Source of the DNA: Massariosphaeria phaeospora
Taxonomy: Eukaryota; Ascomycota; Dothideomycetes; Pleosporales
Assembly (NCBI GenBank): GCA_011032825.1
Contig: JAADJZ010000025.1
Coordinates: forward strand, 372,001-436,000
Direction of reading: 5' to 3'
DNA: 64,000 nt
The notes beneath the pieces were generated by a model, which searched no databases, had not been told where the DNA came from, and saw nothing but the letters and a program-made list of their open reading frames with translations. Positions 1 through 12,320 of this stretch are shown here, piece by piece. The translations under genes and the position numbers were made by a program. Each line of letters begins with the position of its first letter. Position 1 is the first letter of the stretch.

Positions 1-513
1 AGATATGAGAGCGCGTCTATGGCCCCCAATGTCCACTTACCCATTCTCCGGGACCCATACACCATGCACGCCACGACACTCGCTACCCACCCCTGGACTT
101 CTTTAGGTTGCCAAAATCGGAAGCCACACAACTAACTAGTGATCAACATGGATAGTGATTGGCGAGCACTACCCAGGCTAGACCCTTCACCTTAGAGGAG
201 TTGTGGTGTGTGCGTCAAAACTTGCTCAAACACGCTCAAAAGATAAGCACCGATCGCCATCTCGAGATGCTTGCGAATCTTGTGATGCAGCATTCGAGGC
301 TTGAACCAGCCGCTTGAAGCTTAATTTCTGACCATGTCTGCGGGTAGCCGGTACCGATCGTACGAGATCCTCAAAGCGGTTGAAGGGGAAGCTTGAGTAA
401 GCCGCAGCGTGGGTCCTGGAAGCTCGTTTCTTTTTGAAAGCCTCGTCCATTGCCCAAACCTCCATCTCAAATCTGCGAGTCTCATCCAGTCTCGTCCGTC
501 AAAGGCAGCCAAC
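1..513. other. 5' flank, no gene seen
   Basis: I see no supported coding region here. Short open frames overlap on both strands without recognisable motifs. The stretch just before 514 is probably the promoter and leader of the ferric reductase gene. Confidence 0.5.
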
Positions 514-2800
514 ATGGACATGAATATGGCATGGCTGACTGCTCCGTTGGCACTACACGGCAGTCGAGATTTCGAGTGTAGCGATTTCACACCCGAACAA
601 TGCGACTACTACAAAAACCGCTGGCACTTTTGGTATATGCGAATCAGTCAAACGATAATGAGTTGCACGTTGTACTGACATGTTTCGCCAGGTACATCGC
701 CGACTACGTCTTTGCGCTACCCACGATTGCGTTCTTCATGTCTACCATTGTCATCTTCATACTTGGCCACTTGCTTTCATCCCATGTCCTTGGCTATCGG
801 CGCTTTCGAGGCCCTGCTATGTGGCAGAGACTCATTGCCATGGTTCGCTACCTGTCGTACCGCGGGTTCCATGTGAAAGCGCTTCGCTGGAACTCAGCTC
901 CGGTGGGCGTTTTGCTACTTGGGCTCGCGGGGACCGTGTTTTTCTTCTGTAAGTTGCTAAGAAGACACACTCTTCGATCTCATGTGCGGGGATAATGTGT
1001 AGGCTCTGTACATTGCTATTAGCTAGCGGAGAGGGCCATTTGGAGCTCAACTCAAGCTCCTGCTATAAGTCATAAGTCTGCTGGGCCCACTCTTGTTTCA
1101 GCTTCCAGACGCTGTCTTCTGTACCTTGCTAACGCACTTGCAAGGCATGGACTTAGCCCCACAGCCCTACTACTGGCCGGACATCATGTATGGTGGATCC
1201 CCGCCCCTTGCGACTAGATCAGGATGGATGGCTCTGGCATGCATGCCCTTTGTCTTGTAAGTACTACCCGACCGCGGCTCCTGAGGCGTACTAACGCATG
1301 CTGTGAAGCGCAACCGCAAGCAAGACAAATTGGATTACCTTGCTTACCGGCATATCGCACGAAAGACTCCAGGTCTTCCACCGATGGAGCTCCTACGCAT
1401 TCTTCGTTCTCGCGCTTCTACACACGTTCCCCTTCATTGTGTACCACGTTCGCTGGCACGACATGGAAGAGCATTTCTCTTCGAGTTTGATCTTTTACTG
1501 GACCGGCATTGTCGCTCTGATATTCCAGGCTTGGCTTACCTTTATGTCGCATAGTACAATCCGGTCGGTCATGACGCTGCATGCTAGAGCTGAAGAGAGT
1601 TAACCATATACGCAGATCTCTTCTTGGCTACGAATTTTTCAAGGCCACCCATTATATAGCTGTTGTTGTTTTCATGATAACCTTCTTCTGGCACTGCGAT
1701 TATACCCTCACTTCCTGGTAGAAACGCCACCAACCAGAGACTGTAACCTAGACTGACTCTTCCGTAGGGACTACTTTATTGCCACCGCGGCCGTATACGT
1801 CCCGTGCTTCGCCTACCCCTGGCTCCGGACCATCTTCGAGTACGGCTTCGTCCAGAAAGCCCAAATCAGTGTTGAAGACAACGGTTTCACGCGCATCGTG
1901 CTCCCCGCCAAATTCAACTGGAAACCAGGACAGCACTGCTTCCTCCGCTTCACCGGCTTCGGTATCCTACCAGCCCTCTCGTCGCATCCGTTCACCATCT
2001 GCTCTTCGCCATCGATCGATTCGGACATGCAGTCTGAACTCGTCTTCTATGTTCGCCACCAGCGCGGCTTCACGGCCAAGCTGTACCAGCTCGCGCTGGA
2101 TCAACCTGGTGTCGCGGTGCCAGTGCAAATCGATGGCCCGTACGGGGGTGCTGATCTGCAGAAATTTCGCGACAGTGACCGCCTGCTCGTGGTAGCGGGC
2201 GGGTCGGGTGCTGGCTGGACCTTGCCGTTCATTGAGAGATTCGCTCGACGCAGCTCGAGTGAGAAAACGCACCGTCCCGATGGTGTCATCGACGCCAAAG
2301 AAGCTACTGTGACTGAAGAGGCCGCGACACAAGGCGTCTCGGGCCCTCTCTCGCTGCGCGTCATCCTCGCAACTCGCGACGTCAGCAGCCGGAAATGGTT
2401 CCTCCGCACCGTCGGCGAGCTATTGGCGAAGCACTCGTCCTTTGGGGTCCATGTCGAAGTATTCCTGACGGGCGAAGCCGCAACAGATGCCGATCTGCCA
2501 GAGCCCCACGGCCTGCGGCGAACCACTTCGTCATCCGACGAGATCCAAACCCCCGTTAAGAGCCACGAGGCACAGATCCCGGGCAGAGAGGTCCAAGGCC
2601 GGCCGCCGCTCGCACTGACGATCCAGGCGGAAGCTGCCCAAGCCGCAGAATCAGGCAAGTCGCTCGGCGTCTTTGTCTGTGGTCCGGAAACGATGCAGAA
2701 CGACGTGCGCAATGCCGTTGCAGCAGCGAATCTGAAGATTCTCCAGGGCGCGAAGGGCACTGGCGTGTATCTGCATTCTGAACACTTCTCGTGGGCGTGA
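514..2800 (+). CDS. Ferric/cupric reductase, FRE family transmembrane protein
   Basis: Six exons: 514-632, 692-948, 1145-1256, 1309-1563, 1616-1717 and 1768-2800, giving 625 residues. All junctions are GT-AG and in phase, and the third intron has a clear GTACTAAC branch site. The N-terminal half holds several membrane spans and the ferric-reductase block. Histidines there, in GISHERLQVFHRW (about residue 173) and FFKATHY (about 258), fit bis-heme ligation. The C-terminal half has an FAD-binding HPFTIC motif (about 356), an NADPH-binding segment with AGGSGAGW (about 415) and a terminal VCGPETM motif. The family moves electrons from cytosolic NADPH through FAD and heme to ferric or cupric ions at the plasma membrane, for high-affinity metal uptake. 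Length is normal for the family. No siderophore or ferroxidase gene lies beside it, so substrate and regulation are not shown. Confidence 0.93.
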
Positions 2801-3758
2801 CAACTTCCATTCACTTATTCAGTTAAAATGCGACTTTTCACATCCGTTGCCTGTGCTCCGTTTGCTGTGTGGTTTATATAGTTGTAGTGAACCGTATAGA
2901 TAAGCCTACGCCAAGCAAGCGCTTTCCTCTATTGAGCTTAGTTCACCAACCGGTTAACTGTGGGACAGGAAGGATCCGCACCCTCACACTCCTCCACACC
3001 TCCCAAAACCGGCATCTGTCAACGAACCAAGACCCTGCTGAAGCAGTCCTCCGACACAGTTATTGTGGAACGCTAGACCCGAAAGCCGGCCTTTCTCTCG
3101 ACACGAGCTTAAAGGACAGATAGAGGGGGACCATGAGGCAAGCATTGTGAAGATTAACAGCAGACGGACATGATGGAAGTACGAGTGGGTTGTGCATATC
3201 GTCTGAACATTGTTGATATAATTTTACCAAGAATTGAGGTAACGATCCATTAGGCATCGAGGTATAGAATGAAACAAAGCCAAATTCCCAAAGCCGCTGG
3301 ATCCGCGTTGGGAGACCGTCTATCTAGTCGTTTCATACACATCATTAAAGTTGAGAAGACATCGAGCTGACTCGAGGAGCAATATCAAACCAGCAAATGT
3401 TCATGACAACATGCTCTAATAAAGCTATTGTTGCCTCTCAAAGAGCTTCTCTTGTCCAACGAACTAACCCCACTACCACCGTTGTCGATGTCCTCCGCAT
3501 TGTCACCGGCTATTCACGAATTAGCATACACCAACTACTATACCGATGAAAGAGGACGCTTACATTCATCTCATGTGTTTCTCACACGGAAGCGACGTAT
3601 TCATCGTCGAAGGCGAAATTCTCATAGGCGTCGATGTGAACATAATTACCAGTTGAGCGATAACGGTCACGATTGGAAGCGACGCACGACTGCGGGCAAT
3701 CACATGGCGGGGGACTACCAGTTGTATTAGCGATCGTCAAGAGCGACGAAGATTTGAC
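2801..3758. other. Intergenic, no gene seen
   Basis: Convergent 3' ends of the ferric reductase and the F-box-like gene meet here. Open frames at 2869-3123 and 3428-3730 have no recognisable domain and look like chance frames. Confidence 0.5.
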
Positions 3759-5276
3759 TTACAGTAAGGTCGCCGGGGTTTTGAGTATGGCCTCTAGCGC
3801 AGCGTCGTTGTCATGGCCGTGCTCCTTGCCTGTGTAGTCTTGACGGAGGACATGCTCCCAGTGCATTTTAGCAGTTGTCTTGACGAAGCCCGTCACTCCG
3901 ACGTGGGGGATCTGCTTGACGAAAGGAAAGGCGAATGTCATAATCATGTCGACGATAGTGCGCTGACAGGCGTTGTCAACAACACTGTTGTTGTACGAGC
4001 CGCTGGATCGTCCGGCCCACGGACATCCTGAGTACCCGTCATTGGGGCTGCGAAAACGCATATGCAGCTCCTTCAGAGTCTTCAAATCCATCAGGAATGG
4101 CCCACAGCTTCGGCCCTCAGACATTTCGATCTCAGGCGACACTGAGACTCCAAAGAAGCCGAACCAAGCGGAATGTGTGAAATTCAGCTCGATTCGGGAA
4201 AGGCAGTTGAATTGAGAGGCTGGACCTACGCGGCTGCCCACTACTTCCGTGAACATCGTAGGCTCGATAAAGCACTTGCGGGTGCCCTCCCAGCCCGCCT
4301 TCAGAGCCTCGCACGAAACCGCTCTGCTCACTTGTAAGAGTGCAAGGTTGGGAGGCGCCACCTTGGATCTACTCTCACATCCGATGTCATGAGGATAGGG
4401 GTAATGTCGTGACATGCCAAGATCGGAATAGCCAATGCCAAACACGATCTCTGCACCACGTCGAGCCTCGTCATCTGTGAAGCTGTCATTGCGTGTCATT
4501 CGAGATAGCCGACTCAGTGGGTACACTTCAGGTCCAAGAGCGTATTCATAAATAATATTGCGCAGCTCCGGTGGCAGTTCCATGAGGGGGAACACCATGC
4601 CAGACCTGTCCCAACATCTCCGCATGGCAACCTCCGGCGAGTAATTGTGAGGAAGCGCGATCGAGAGTAACCATTCCTTGAGCGGTTTCCATTTCCGATG
4701 AATCCGAACATAGATAGTGTCGCATGAGAGGGGTCCGAATAAGGGAGCCACCGTGACCGGAAGAGTTAAGGGAAATTCTTGACCTTTCTGTGAGAAAGTG
4801 TAGAATTTTACAGAGGAGCTCGGGCTGCAGGGGTCTTGGGGCCATATAGGAGGGGTTTCCAGTGTGGAGATGACTTTGATGCCTGCGTTGGCAAAGTCGC
4901 AAGAGGCTCGATTGAGTTCTTTGATGGCCCGATTGATCGTTCGGATGACTAGGTCCTTTTCTTGAGGCGGGTAATTGAATTTATATGTGTACTCGTCCTC
5001 TCGAGCACCAAACAGGCTTGTCTTATACTCATCCCAATCGTCCTCACTCTTAGGTGGTTGTATCATGAGCGTGAAGCGCTGGGCCCATGCATCGTCAGAG
5101 CCAGCGCGCATTTCACGAGTGAGCTGCTTGAGACGCGTCCCAAGTCGTGATCCGTGGTCTTTCCAACCCGTCGCGTATTTCGGTATCAGTCGTCTGGTTG
5201 AGTTGTAGCTGGGGGACCAGAGCAGAAGATCGGTGTTTGCGACAGCTATAGATTTTACTGTGGTTTTTATACCCAT
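3759..5276 (-). CDS. F-box-like hypothetical protein
   Basis: A single uninterrupted frame of 505 residues on the minus strand. Just before the middle (about residue 236) is MELPPELRNIIYEYALGPEV, the start of a degenerate F-box-like helix pair that is very common in expanded Dothideomycete families. The following sequence, with a PPNLALLQVSRAV stretch, also fits that style: such proteins typically go on to an LLxVCRQI-type motif. The N-terminal part, about 235 residues, is not recognised. Proteins of this kind are assumed to be SCF adaptors or orphan F-box relics, but few have a known function. The ATG at 5276 is the first in the frame. The end at 3759 could be extended by splicing, because a GTAAG-like site lies at the stop. 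Confidence 0.7.
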   Translation of the reverse strand: MGIKTTVKSIAVANTDLLLWSPSYNSTRRLIPKYATGWKDHGSRLGTRLKQLTREMRAGSDDAWAQRFTLMIQPPKSEDDWDEYKTSLFGAREDEYTYKFNYPPQEKDLVIRTINRAIKELNRASCDFANAGIKVISTLETPPIWPQDPCSPSSSVKFYTFSQKGQEFPLTLPVTVAPLFGPLSCDTIYVRIHRKWKPLKEWLLSIALPHNYSPEVAMRRCWDRSGMVFPLMELPPELRNIIYEYALGPEVYPLSRLSRMTRNDSFTDDEARRGAEIVFGIGYSDLGMSRHYPYPHDIGCESRSKVAPPNLALLQVSRAVSCEALKAGWEGTRKCFIEPTMFTEVVGSRVGPASQFNCLSRIELNFTHSAWFGFFGVSVSPEIEMSEGRSCGPFLMDLKTLKELHMRFRSPNDGYSGCPWAGRSSGSYNNSVVDNACQRTIVDMIMTFAFPFVKQIPHVGVTGFVKTTAKMHWEHVLRQDYTGKEHGHDNDAALEAILKTPATLL

Positions 5277-6172
5277 GGGTACCTCGGAGACTGATCATGT
5301 GTAAGCCGCGTTGCTAGGTGAAAGTTCGACCATCCATGGCCAACGACGCAAGCGAACCCAACCAGTCAGCCACCCAGGGTACATGGAAAGCGCGCAAGAT
5401 CTCGTCCGGGGTCTGTCATCTCCCTCCCCTCGGCCCTTTATGACACTTTGCTCGCGCATTTCGAAGCCAGCGGCAGCAGAAGTTTGAATTGATATCGGTC
5501 GAGCATGCCACCGGGACAAGCAGGCAGTGCATCATCCTCATGCCACCACTAATATCAGCACCAGCGTTGTGGCGGATAACACGCCCGAGCCGCGCGATTC
5601 GTTAATATATGCTAGATGGAGGAACACTCGTGGAACGCTCGACGGAAGCGTCGGCCTCCTGACGGACCTCAGAGACGACCACCGAAGGGACGCGACTCGA
5701 AGAGATCGAGCGCAGAGGTGGGATGACTGGGATGAACCGCATTGTGGAAGCAGAATACGAACTGCCTCTTTTAGAAGCATTTGGGCATGGAGGTTTGTTC
5801 CTAGTACGGCTCGAGACAGGACAGACTAGACGGGTTTAAAAAGAGTATAACTTGAAGCAGAAAACGACTCGATTGCGAAACGGAATCACGCACAAAACCG
5901 ACGCCGAAGAGTTTGCGGCGGGACTCTCAAGGCAGCTCCTCCATCTCCATCAGTACCTTCCTCTTGGCTACAGCCTTCTTTGCGCCCAAACGCCCAATAC
6001 ATGACAGAATGTGATGCCGAGTGTGCTCCGCGCAAGACCCCGCGCAGCCCTCGAGCCTTACACCGAAGCCAACACAAACGTCTCTCTGCCACATGTTTAG
6101 CAGGAATATGCTAATACGCAGTGAGCATGCGGTGGGGAGAAGTAAAGATCGCCACTTAACCGACGTCCAAAC
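5277..6172. other. Intergenic, no gene seen
   Basis: Overlapping open frames at 5527-5829 (+) and 5538-5780 (-) have no domain and start at non-ATG codons or late ATGs. The upstream region of the F-box-like gene and the 3' end of the PLC-like gene lie here. Confidence 0.5.
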
Positions 6173-7484
6173 TCACATCACGGTGATGACCAGCACAAAA
6201 ACGACCACCCAGCGCAGTTGAGTTTTTGTAAGCTTATTTGCGGTACCGGTGCTTTCAGGCATTGATCGGCAGCACGACGTGCGATTGTATGAGACGTTGT
6301 TTGCTGTGGCGGCGACTTGGAAAACCGACCCCGGGAAGTTGCCACGGTTGTAGTGGTCGACGAGCAACCAATTTGGCGGCCGACCCCACTCAGTAGTGCA
6401 GCCGTGGACGGCATGGCCAAGGCTACCATCTCCGGACACCGCGTTCACTTGGTGGAGAAGGGCGAGTGCAGGCATCAATAGCCCTTTCCCCTCTCTAAAG
6501 GGCACGTCGACGTTCAGATTGTGGTTCGCCATGTACATCCTGCTCAGCGAAACTGCCTCGGTTTGGTCTGGTGGCCGTTGCTGTGTGCACGGAAACGCTG
6601 CGTCGGTTGGCGAGAACGGTGTTTCCCATAAATAGTTGAATTCGTCCAGGAGCCAGGGGACTTGCGTTTGGTTTGCAAGATAATCCAGCATGACGACCAC
6701 GCGCTTGTCGTGGATGATCATCTCGGACAAAGTAGGCCACTGTTTCACCGTCATAGTAGTATTCGGCGCTACGTAAAGGTGAGGTAGAAGACCAGAATTG
6801 TTGAAAGGCTCGATGTACGTGGTTGGCGAAACACGGTCGTCGTTCCCCATTATGATTGCGATCACTTCGTAGGGGTGCGCGACGAGCCAGCTGTGTACAG
6901 TCTGGAGGAATGATTGGAGGGTTCCTGCGTCGAGAAGGTTACAGGACGTGTGACAGAGTCGCAATTGCGACGTCGTCTGGGACCAATGCGTTTGGAATTG
7001 TACTACACAATCGCATCAATATTGAGTGCAAAGTACACTGTGAGATCGTCTTACACCCGCGGATACTATCCTCGAGTTGAGCGATGACGCCTAGCTCTTG
7101 ATTGCTGGCGAGATTGTGCGGCACGTCAAAGGGGCTGTTGTGGGCCACAACCATCGTAATATTGCTGAACTTGCGGTCGCAGAACTCGACATGCCCGTTG
7201 CACGCCCGCCTATTCGTGGGGCGTGGTAAGACGGATGAGATGCCTGAGGCAGTGGCATTAGGTGCGAAAGTTGGGGTCGAGGACCCAGTAATGGTTATGA
7301 GTGGTCGAGAGGAAGCTGGAGAGATGATTCCGCTCGGCTTGCTTTGTTGAGGGATAAGGGTGAAGCCATGGTCGAAATCGTAGGTACCAAGGGGTGTTAT
7401 AGCAGCGCTCGATTGAACAGCACCTGCAAAGATAGGATAGAAGAATGAGGATACAAGGATTTGAGCGGTAACAGAGGTGAACAT
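6173..7484 (-). CDS. PLC-like phosphodiesterase (PI-PLC X-type TIM barrel), secreted or anchored
   Basis: Two exons on the minus strand, 7484-7055 and 7002-6173, give 419 residues. The intron uses donor GTAAGA and restores the frame as DSIRG-LQFQTH. A signal peptide covers about residues 1-22, followed by a Ser/Thr/Pro-rich linker. The barrel begins at CNGHVEFCDR, with VVAHNSPF in the place of the catalytic histidine strand of X-type PLC barrels. It continues with LCHTSCNLLDAGTL, VIAIIMGNDD and VVVMLDYLAN. Fungal members are secreted or GPI-anchored and often have unknown substrates, so phospholipase activity is not assured. The C-terminus ends in a short hydrophobic run (WVVVFVLVITVM) that fits a membrane or GPI anchor. 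A GTGAGT donor overlaps the stop, so a further small 3' exon cannot be excluded. Confidence 0.85.
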
Positions 7485-8309
7485 GAAGAAGTAATGAACG
7501 GCAAGACCTGGATGGGACTGGGTACCAACAGCAGAATCTCATTAACAATGCTGGGCTGAACGGCTAGCTTTGCGATTGAAGAAGTCTAGGACTCGAGAAA
7601 CGAGGGAGCGGGCATAGCTACGCTCACCGACAGCTGGAAGGCGTTATCGAGGTATGACAACATTGCAGCTGATGAAGTCTAGGAGGAGCGAGGGAGGTGC
7701 CGATGAGGGTGGATAACCGGCAGCCCTGAAGCACACCGGATATAGAATTTGCTTCGTCATTTTGCTAACACGGAGGAATCTAGCTGTGCTGTTGCGTCAC
7801 GATGTGGGCTGGACGGAGAGTCGATGGGATGGGGCAAGTGTCACGCTCCGCGAATGTTAGGGAGAAAAGGGCGCTAGCGCCAAATTGGATCAGGCCATGC
7901 CACGCTAGCGTCTTCGTCGTCCCGATGTCGCTCTCTCGGGCAGCGTCAGCTCTGCAGATCCAAACCTCCCTAACCCATTCTTTAGAACAGCGTTTATTCC
8001 CCGGACAGCATAGATAGAGGCTCTGACAAAACTCTGGCGTCTATTCTGTGAGTGAGTGTTCAAGCTGCAACATCATCTGAATTAAGTGGCAATCACGAAT
8101 CTCTCTTATGTCGGTACTGCTACGGAGTACAGGGGAATAGCATTGATACATATGATCATCAAGGATTATCGAGCGTTGAATACATAGCTTCAAGCCCTCA
8201 TTAAAAGTCTGCCATTACAGCCAACCTCGATCATGGCTCCTCGTCATCCAGCAAGTCTCAATGCCCCTCAGGAACAGCGACCTGTCACGATCGCTAACAC
8301 TGCATCCTT
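7485..8309. other. Intergenic, no gene seen
   Basis: This is the upstream region of the PLC-like gene and the 3' side of the secreted-protein gene. I see no supported gene. A TACGGAGTAC motif lies near 8122-8131. Confidence 0.45.
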
Positions 8310-8927
8310 CTAAATGAAGACCCTCTTCACCCATACCTTGATGCAGGTAGGGTTTTGCGGCGTCTGATCGCCCAACGTCCAAGCCAGGTTCACATACTGA
8401 TAGCCGCCATAGTAAGTCGTGCAGCTGTACCACCGCTCATAACCCTTGACTTCACCGGCGACCGGCGCACTACCCGTGTCATCGACATAGCCCTGGATAG
8501 CCAGAAAGTTGTCCTTGTTGAAAAGGAGCGTCTGCTGACTCTCGCCTGGGTAGAGTAGTGGCAGGGCAACGTTGGTGATCGGATCCACATACAATTGCAC
8601 AGACGATGGAATGGCGGGGTTTGCGTTCAGGGTGTAGGCGAGTAGACCTGGAGGGCCGAGAAACGGAGTCGCATCCGAGGCATAAACGGAGGTGTTGAAG
8701 GTGAAGACAGCCGCGGATATAGGTTCGCTCTTGGATGTTGAGGTGCTGTTGGACAAACACAGGCTTTCGATTGCAGCTCCGGTATGGCACGCGGAGAGGG
8801 TTTCGCCGTTGACAGATGCGTCGTCGGAGACCAGGACTAGGTTGAATGGCTTCGATGAGATATTCCAATACTGAGCGGTTGTCGAGGCCGCGAAGGCAAG
8901 AGCAAGCGTTGGGGTTGCGAGCTTCAT
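8310..8927 (-). CDS. Small secreted hypothetical protein
   Basis: A single exon of 205 residues. Residues 1-18 (MKLATPTLALAFAASTTA) form a convincing signal peptide, with cleavage likely near AQ-YW. The mature part is rich in Ser/Thr/Asn. It ends in a conserved-looking block with RWYSCTTYYGGYQYVNLAW and a C-terminal KVWVKRVFI. I recognise this arrangement from secreted Dothideomycete proteins of unknown function but cannot assign an activity. At least three cysteines are present; a disulfide is possible. Cell-wall association or an effector-like role would be speculation. The ATG chosen is the only one that places the signal peptide at the N-terminus. Confidence 0.8.
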   Translation of the reverse strand: MKLATPTLALAFAASTTAQYWNISSKPFNLVLVSDDASVNGETLSACHTGAAIESLCLSNSTSTSKSEPISAAVFTFNTSVYASDATPFLGPPGLLAYTLNANPAIPSSVQLYVDPITNVALPLLYPGESQQTLLFNKDNFLAIQGYVDDTGSAPVAGEVKGYERWYSCTTYYGGYQYVNLAWTLGDQTPQNPTCIKVWVKRVFI

Positions 8928-10491
8928 ACTGATCTCGTAATGTAGTTCCTGAAGATAGCGAGTGACTGATGTAGGTGTTTCCGATAGTAAAGTGTTGAGG
9001 ATCTTCAGTGTTGAATGATAGAGATATCACTTCCCAGTGGACAATGTATACTTTATACCCTTCCCCAACCCCGCTCCAACTCCCCTTCCTAGCCTCGCAC
9101 TACTCTTGCCCATATGCTGATGGGTCACGAGCCCATCTGCCGATCGGCGAATTTTCCTCGGTAGCACCAATCCCAGTCTCGCAGCCACCTTTACATTGGG
9201 TTTTCTCGGATTCACGTTGAAACGGCTTCCATATGGAGGAGTATCGCACCACATTAGGAGAATAATAGATCGTCGTTATGCATCAAGAGACAAGCTTCGC
9301 GGCACTATGTCATAGCCGAATGCGTTATCAGTAACTGCACGACTGCGGATGTTCAGGGTACGAAGGCTATTTTTACCAAATCGATAACTTTTTGGCAAAG
9401 AGAGGAAGGGATTCCCGGGGGGGCGAGGATGCGTGACGCAATATCGGAATATTGGAAGTGACCTTACTGAGGATGACAAAGTGGCAGAGTTCGCCATTCA
9501 ATGCGTCATGTAGGTGCTGTAGGCTGTTGACGTTCTGGGTGTATCTCATCGCGTCCGGTATCCGTCTGCAGCACGTTGAGGTGCGAGCTGCAAGTCGGTG
9601 GGGAGTGGGAGTGATGAGGCACGGGAATAACAGGCCGAAGCTAGGCCAGATACAATCTAGCGCAAATGCCGAATGCCGAGCCCTCGACAGTAACACCATC
9701 CATGGCGCAGATGCGGCCTCTGCACAACCTCTCCCCGTCGCCTCACAACGATGTGGTCCTCCAAAATCACTTCCATCGACAGAAGGTCTGTACTCATGGC
9801 AATTACATGTCTTCAAGATCGGCGTGCAGCATGGCGGACCGGAGTACACCTTGGCATGTAGGTTGAACGGATCAGCCCACCGACGCATCCACCCCCGCCT
9901 TCGACGTCCGCATCTCGCCCCGCGCCCTGCCCCACAACGACTCGACTCGCACCGCCTGCAGTATCGCACGTCCTCTGCTCGCCATATCTAGTAGTAGGAA
10001 CGACTTCTTCAACGCACAACTCTCACATCCCCGAACGCGTTCGCGACCCGCAGCCTCCGCACCCACAGCCCTGCTGTCGCGCCACTGGCCATAGAACGTG
10101 ATGACTGAGAGAGGTCGGAAAGGAACAATGGGACTTGGTGCATAACGAGAATTTCCGACTGGCTGGCTTGTGTCATTCCACAGTCAGTACGGCGTCATGT
10201 TATGGCAGTTGGAGGGCACCCTTAATGACTACTCCCTGTGCCATCCCTCAGTATACTCCCTATACAACAGAGCTTTGTAAAGATAAAGGTGAACTATCTA
10301 CCTGTTGCACGAAACTCCCAACTCCTATACTGTCAAGAGGATTGCCAAGTCTATCCAGAATAGGGGGTGAATGTTAGTTTTGTCTTTCCTACTACAACAG
10401 CCAGGATACATCCCATCTCGTCGTGGATTTTCTTATACTTCGGTCAACATTCATTCGTACGATCAGCATACCTTCCTGTTGTATTCTTGGC
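8928..10491. other. Intergenic, no supported gene
   Basis: Large overlapping frames on opposite strands (9452-9991 plus, 9373-9969 minus) have a Cys/Arg-rich shadow composition and no motif. I do not support a gene here. Confidence 0.5.
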
Positions 10492-11726
10492 TCAACGTCG
10501 GCGCACCCCACCGTCGGTATCGCCTCTAGTAGCGGCTATGCCAGATCCAGCTGCCGGCCAGTCATACTCTTTCCCGTGCTGCTCGAAGCCAAGTACATCG
10601 TCGACACCCTGCCTCTGGATGCTCCACCAGGTGATCCAAGTGATCCAACAGAAAACCACATCGAAGGCGACACTGCTGACGGCCGGATGCTCCCAGAGTG
10701 CACCCCAGATCCCCGCGAAACCGCCAAAACTGACCGCGGTCCAGGTTTGTTTCAGATTCAATAGCGCTGCTCCCACTATGGTGACCGGCCACAGCACTTT
10801 GTTGTAGACGGAGTCTGCGAGGTCATGGTTGACATCGGTAGAGTACTTCGCGGGTAAGATTGCTCGGACGAAGGGTAAAACAAGGAGTGCAATGTGCGGC
10901 GCCAGAAGTACTGACATGAACTCTTTGTGGTGCCAGTAGTATTCGTCTGCGAGGAGGTAGGCTGGGATCTGGGTGGCGATGATAGCGACTAGGTTGAGCA
11001 CCCATGGGCCCAGCCAATTTTTCCGGTAAGCTGAGGATGGTGGAGGGAGAGCAGGAGGGCTAAGCAGAAGGGTCAGGAGGAATAGATTAGTTGCGAAGCT
11101 GATCGCGACGATTTGACCCAGCAGCATGAACGCCCAAGTGTGCTTGATATTCCGTCGAAGACCTGTAATCATCAGCATCTACAGAGAACGACATGTCTGC
11201 ATTCAACCAGACACACACCTCTTTGATCCAAGCTCAACCCAAACGCACACGCAAAGAAGAAGATCTGGTGCGTCCACCAGTATCTTGCGTTTCCTACGAT
11301 TGCTGCCTCCCAGGCCTCCCTGAACAGCGACGTCTCTTTCAGCCACAACCCCCAATGCATATGATGCGGCTCAAGCTGGTAGTAACTGCGCCACATGACC
11401 CAAAACTGGTACGAGTTCTCAAAGTACCGCAATATGAAATACCATCGCGTGAAGATGCTGCCAGCAGCCAGTACCATAAATGACCGCACATGTCTTGCTG
11501 GAGGCGGCCGTGCAGTTGTGGACTTAGTCAGTAAAGAGTAGTTTCTGAGTAGTTTGACAATGACGTAGACGGTCAATGAAAAGCACGTCAGTAGATACGA
11601 GAAGAAGATGGCATAGGCGCGGGTGTTGGTGTCGGCGCCCGCCGGTACAGGCTTCTTCTGCATGAAAGACTGAGGGATGTGGTCGGACTGTGCGTAGCCC
11701 TGCGGGATTGCGCCTGGGGGAGCCAT
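10492..11726 (-). CDS. Polytopic membrane protein of unknown function
   Basis: Two exons, 11726-11217 and 11178-10492, give 398 residues. The intron lies between LSLDQRG and MLMITGLRRN and is in phase. About seven or eight hydrophobic spans are visible, for example IFFSYLLTCFSLTVYVIVKL, WWTHQIFFFACAFGLSLD, WVLNLVAIIATQIPAYLL and VAFDVVFCWITWITWW. The N-terminus up to about residue 40 is polar and Pro-rich. The tail after the last span is charged. The start was set at MAPPGAIPQG (11726). The frame is open upstream to 11828, but that stretch reads as leader. The pattern fits a conserved Pezizomycotina membrane family, but I cannot name a substrate or pathway. Confidence 0.78.
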
Positions 11727-12320
11727 GAGTGACGAGTTAGGTGGGATCGAGGGGTGTTGAAGTCGACAAAGGCACTTACTGCTGGCATTTATGAGCGTTC
11801 GAATTGCCCCACGACGAAACGTGTTCAATGCGGGCTAACGGGTGAATCGCAGAAGCCGATAGAGTGTGAATTGATTAAACCGCAGTCTGATGCCTCTCGT
11901 CGGTAACTGGCCAATCGGATCGGCGATCGAGTACCGTCCACGTGGGCGCATCACGTGTGCGTTGTCTTACCGTAAGCGGTTTAGGCTCCGCCGAAAGGGC
12001 CAAGCGGCGGCGATCTTGAATCTTCCAGCATCTTTCCTTGAAGTCTTCGTTGTGAGGGTCACTCTTTCCATTCCACTTCACGTAGCTCGAATACTTTATC
12101 TGAACGCTTCACAAGTCTCTGTCAGCTTTTTCACGCCGCCGAAGACCGCCGTGACACTTTGCCGCGGACAAACGCCCGGTGATGTCAGGCGCACGCACCA
12201 AGCCCAGCACCCGTTTTTCTTCTTGAATCGTGACCCTATACGTCCGCTCACCGACTTATTTACGATTTGCTGCTTCATCTATCGACATCCACTCGCCGAC
12301 TCTAAACAACCGCATTCATA
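11727..12320. other. Divergent promoter region
   Basis: About 600 bases separate the divergent starts of the membrane protein (minus) and the amino acid transporter (plus). No TATA box stands out. The region presumably holds both promoters. Confidence 0.5.

Noticed and set aside
9373..9991. Two opposite-strand frames of about 180-200 codons
   Set aside because: They mirror each other, start at unlikely codons and show no conserved pattern; most likely one chance open region.
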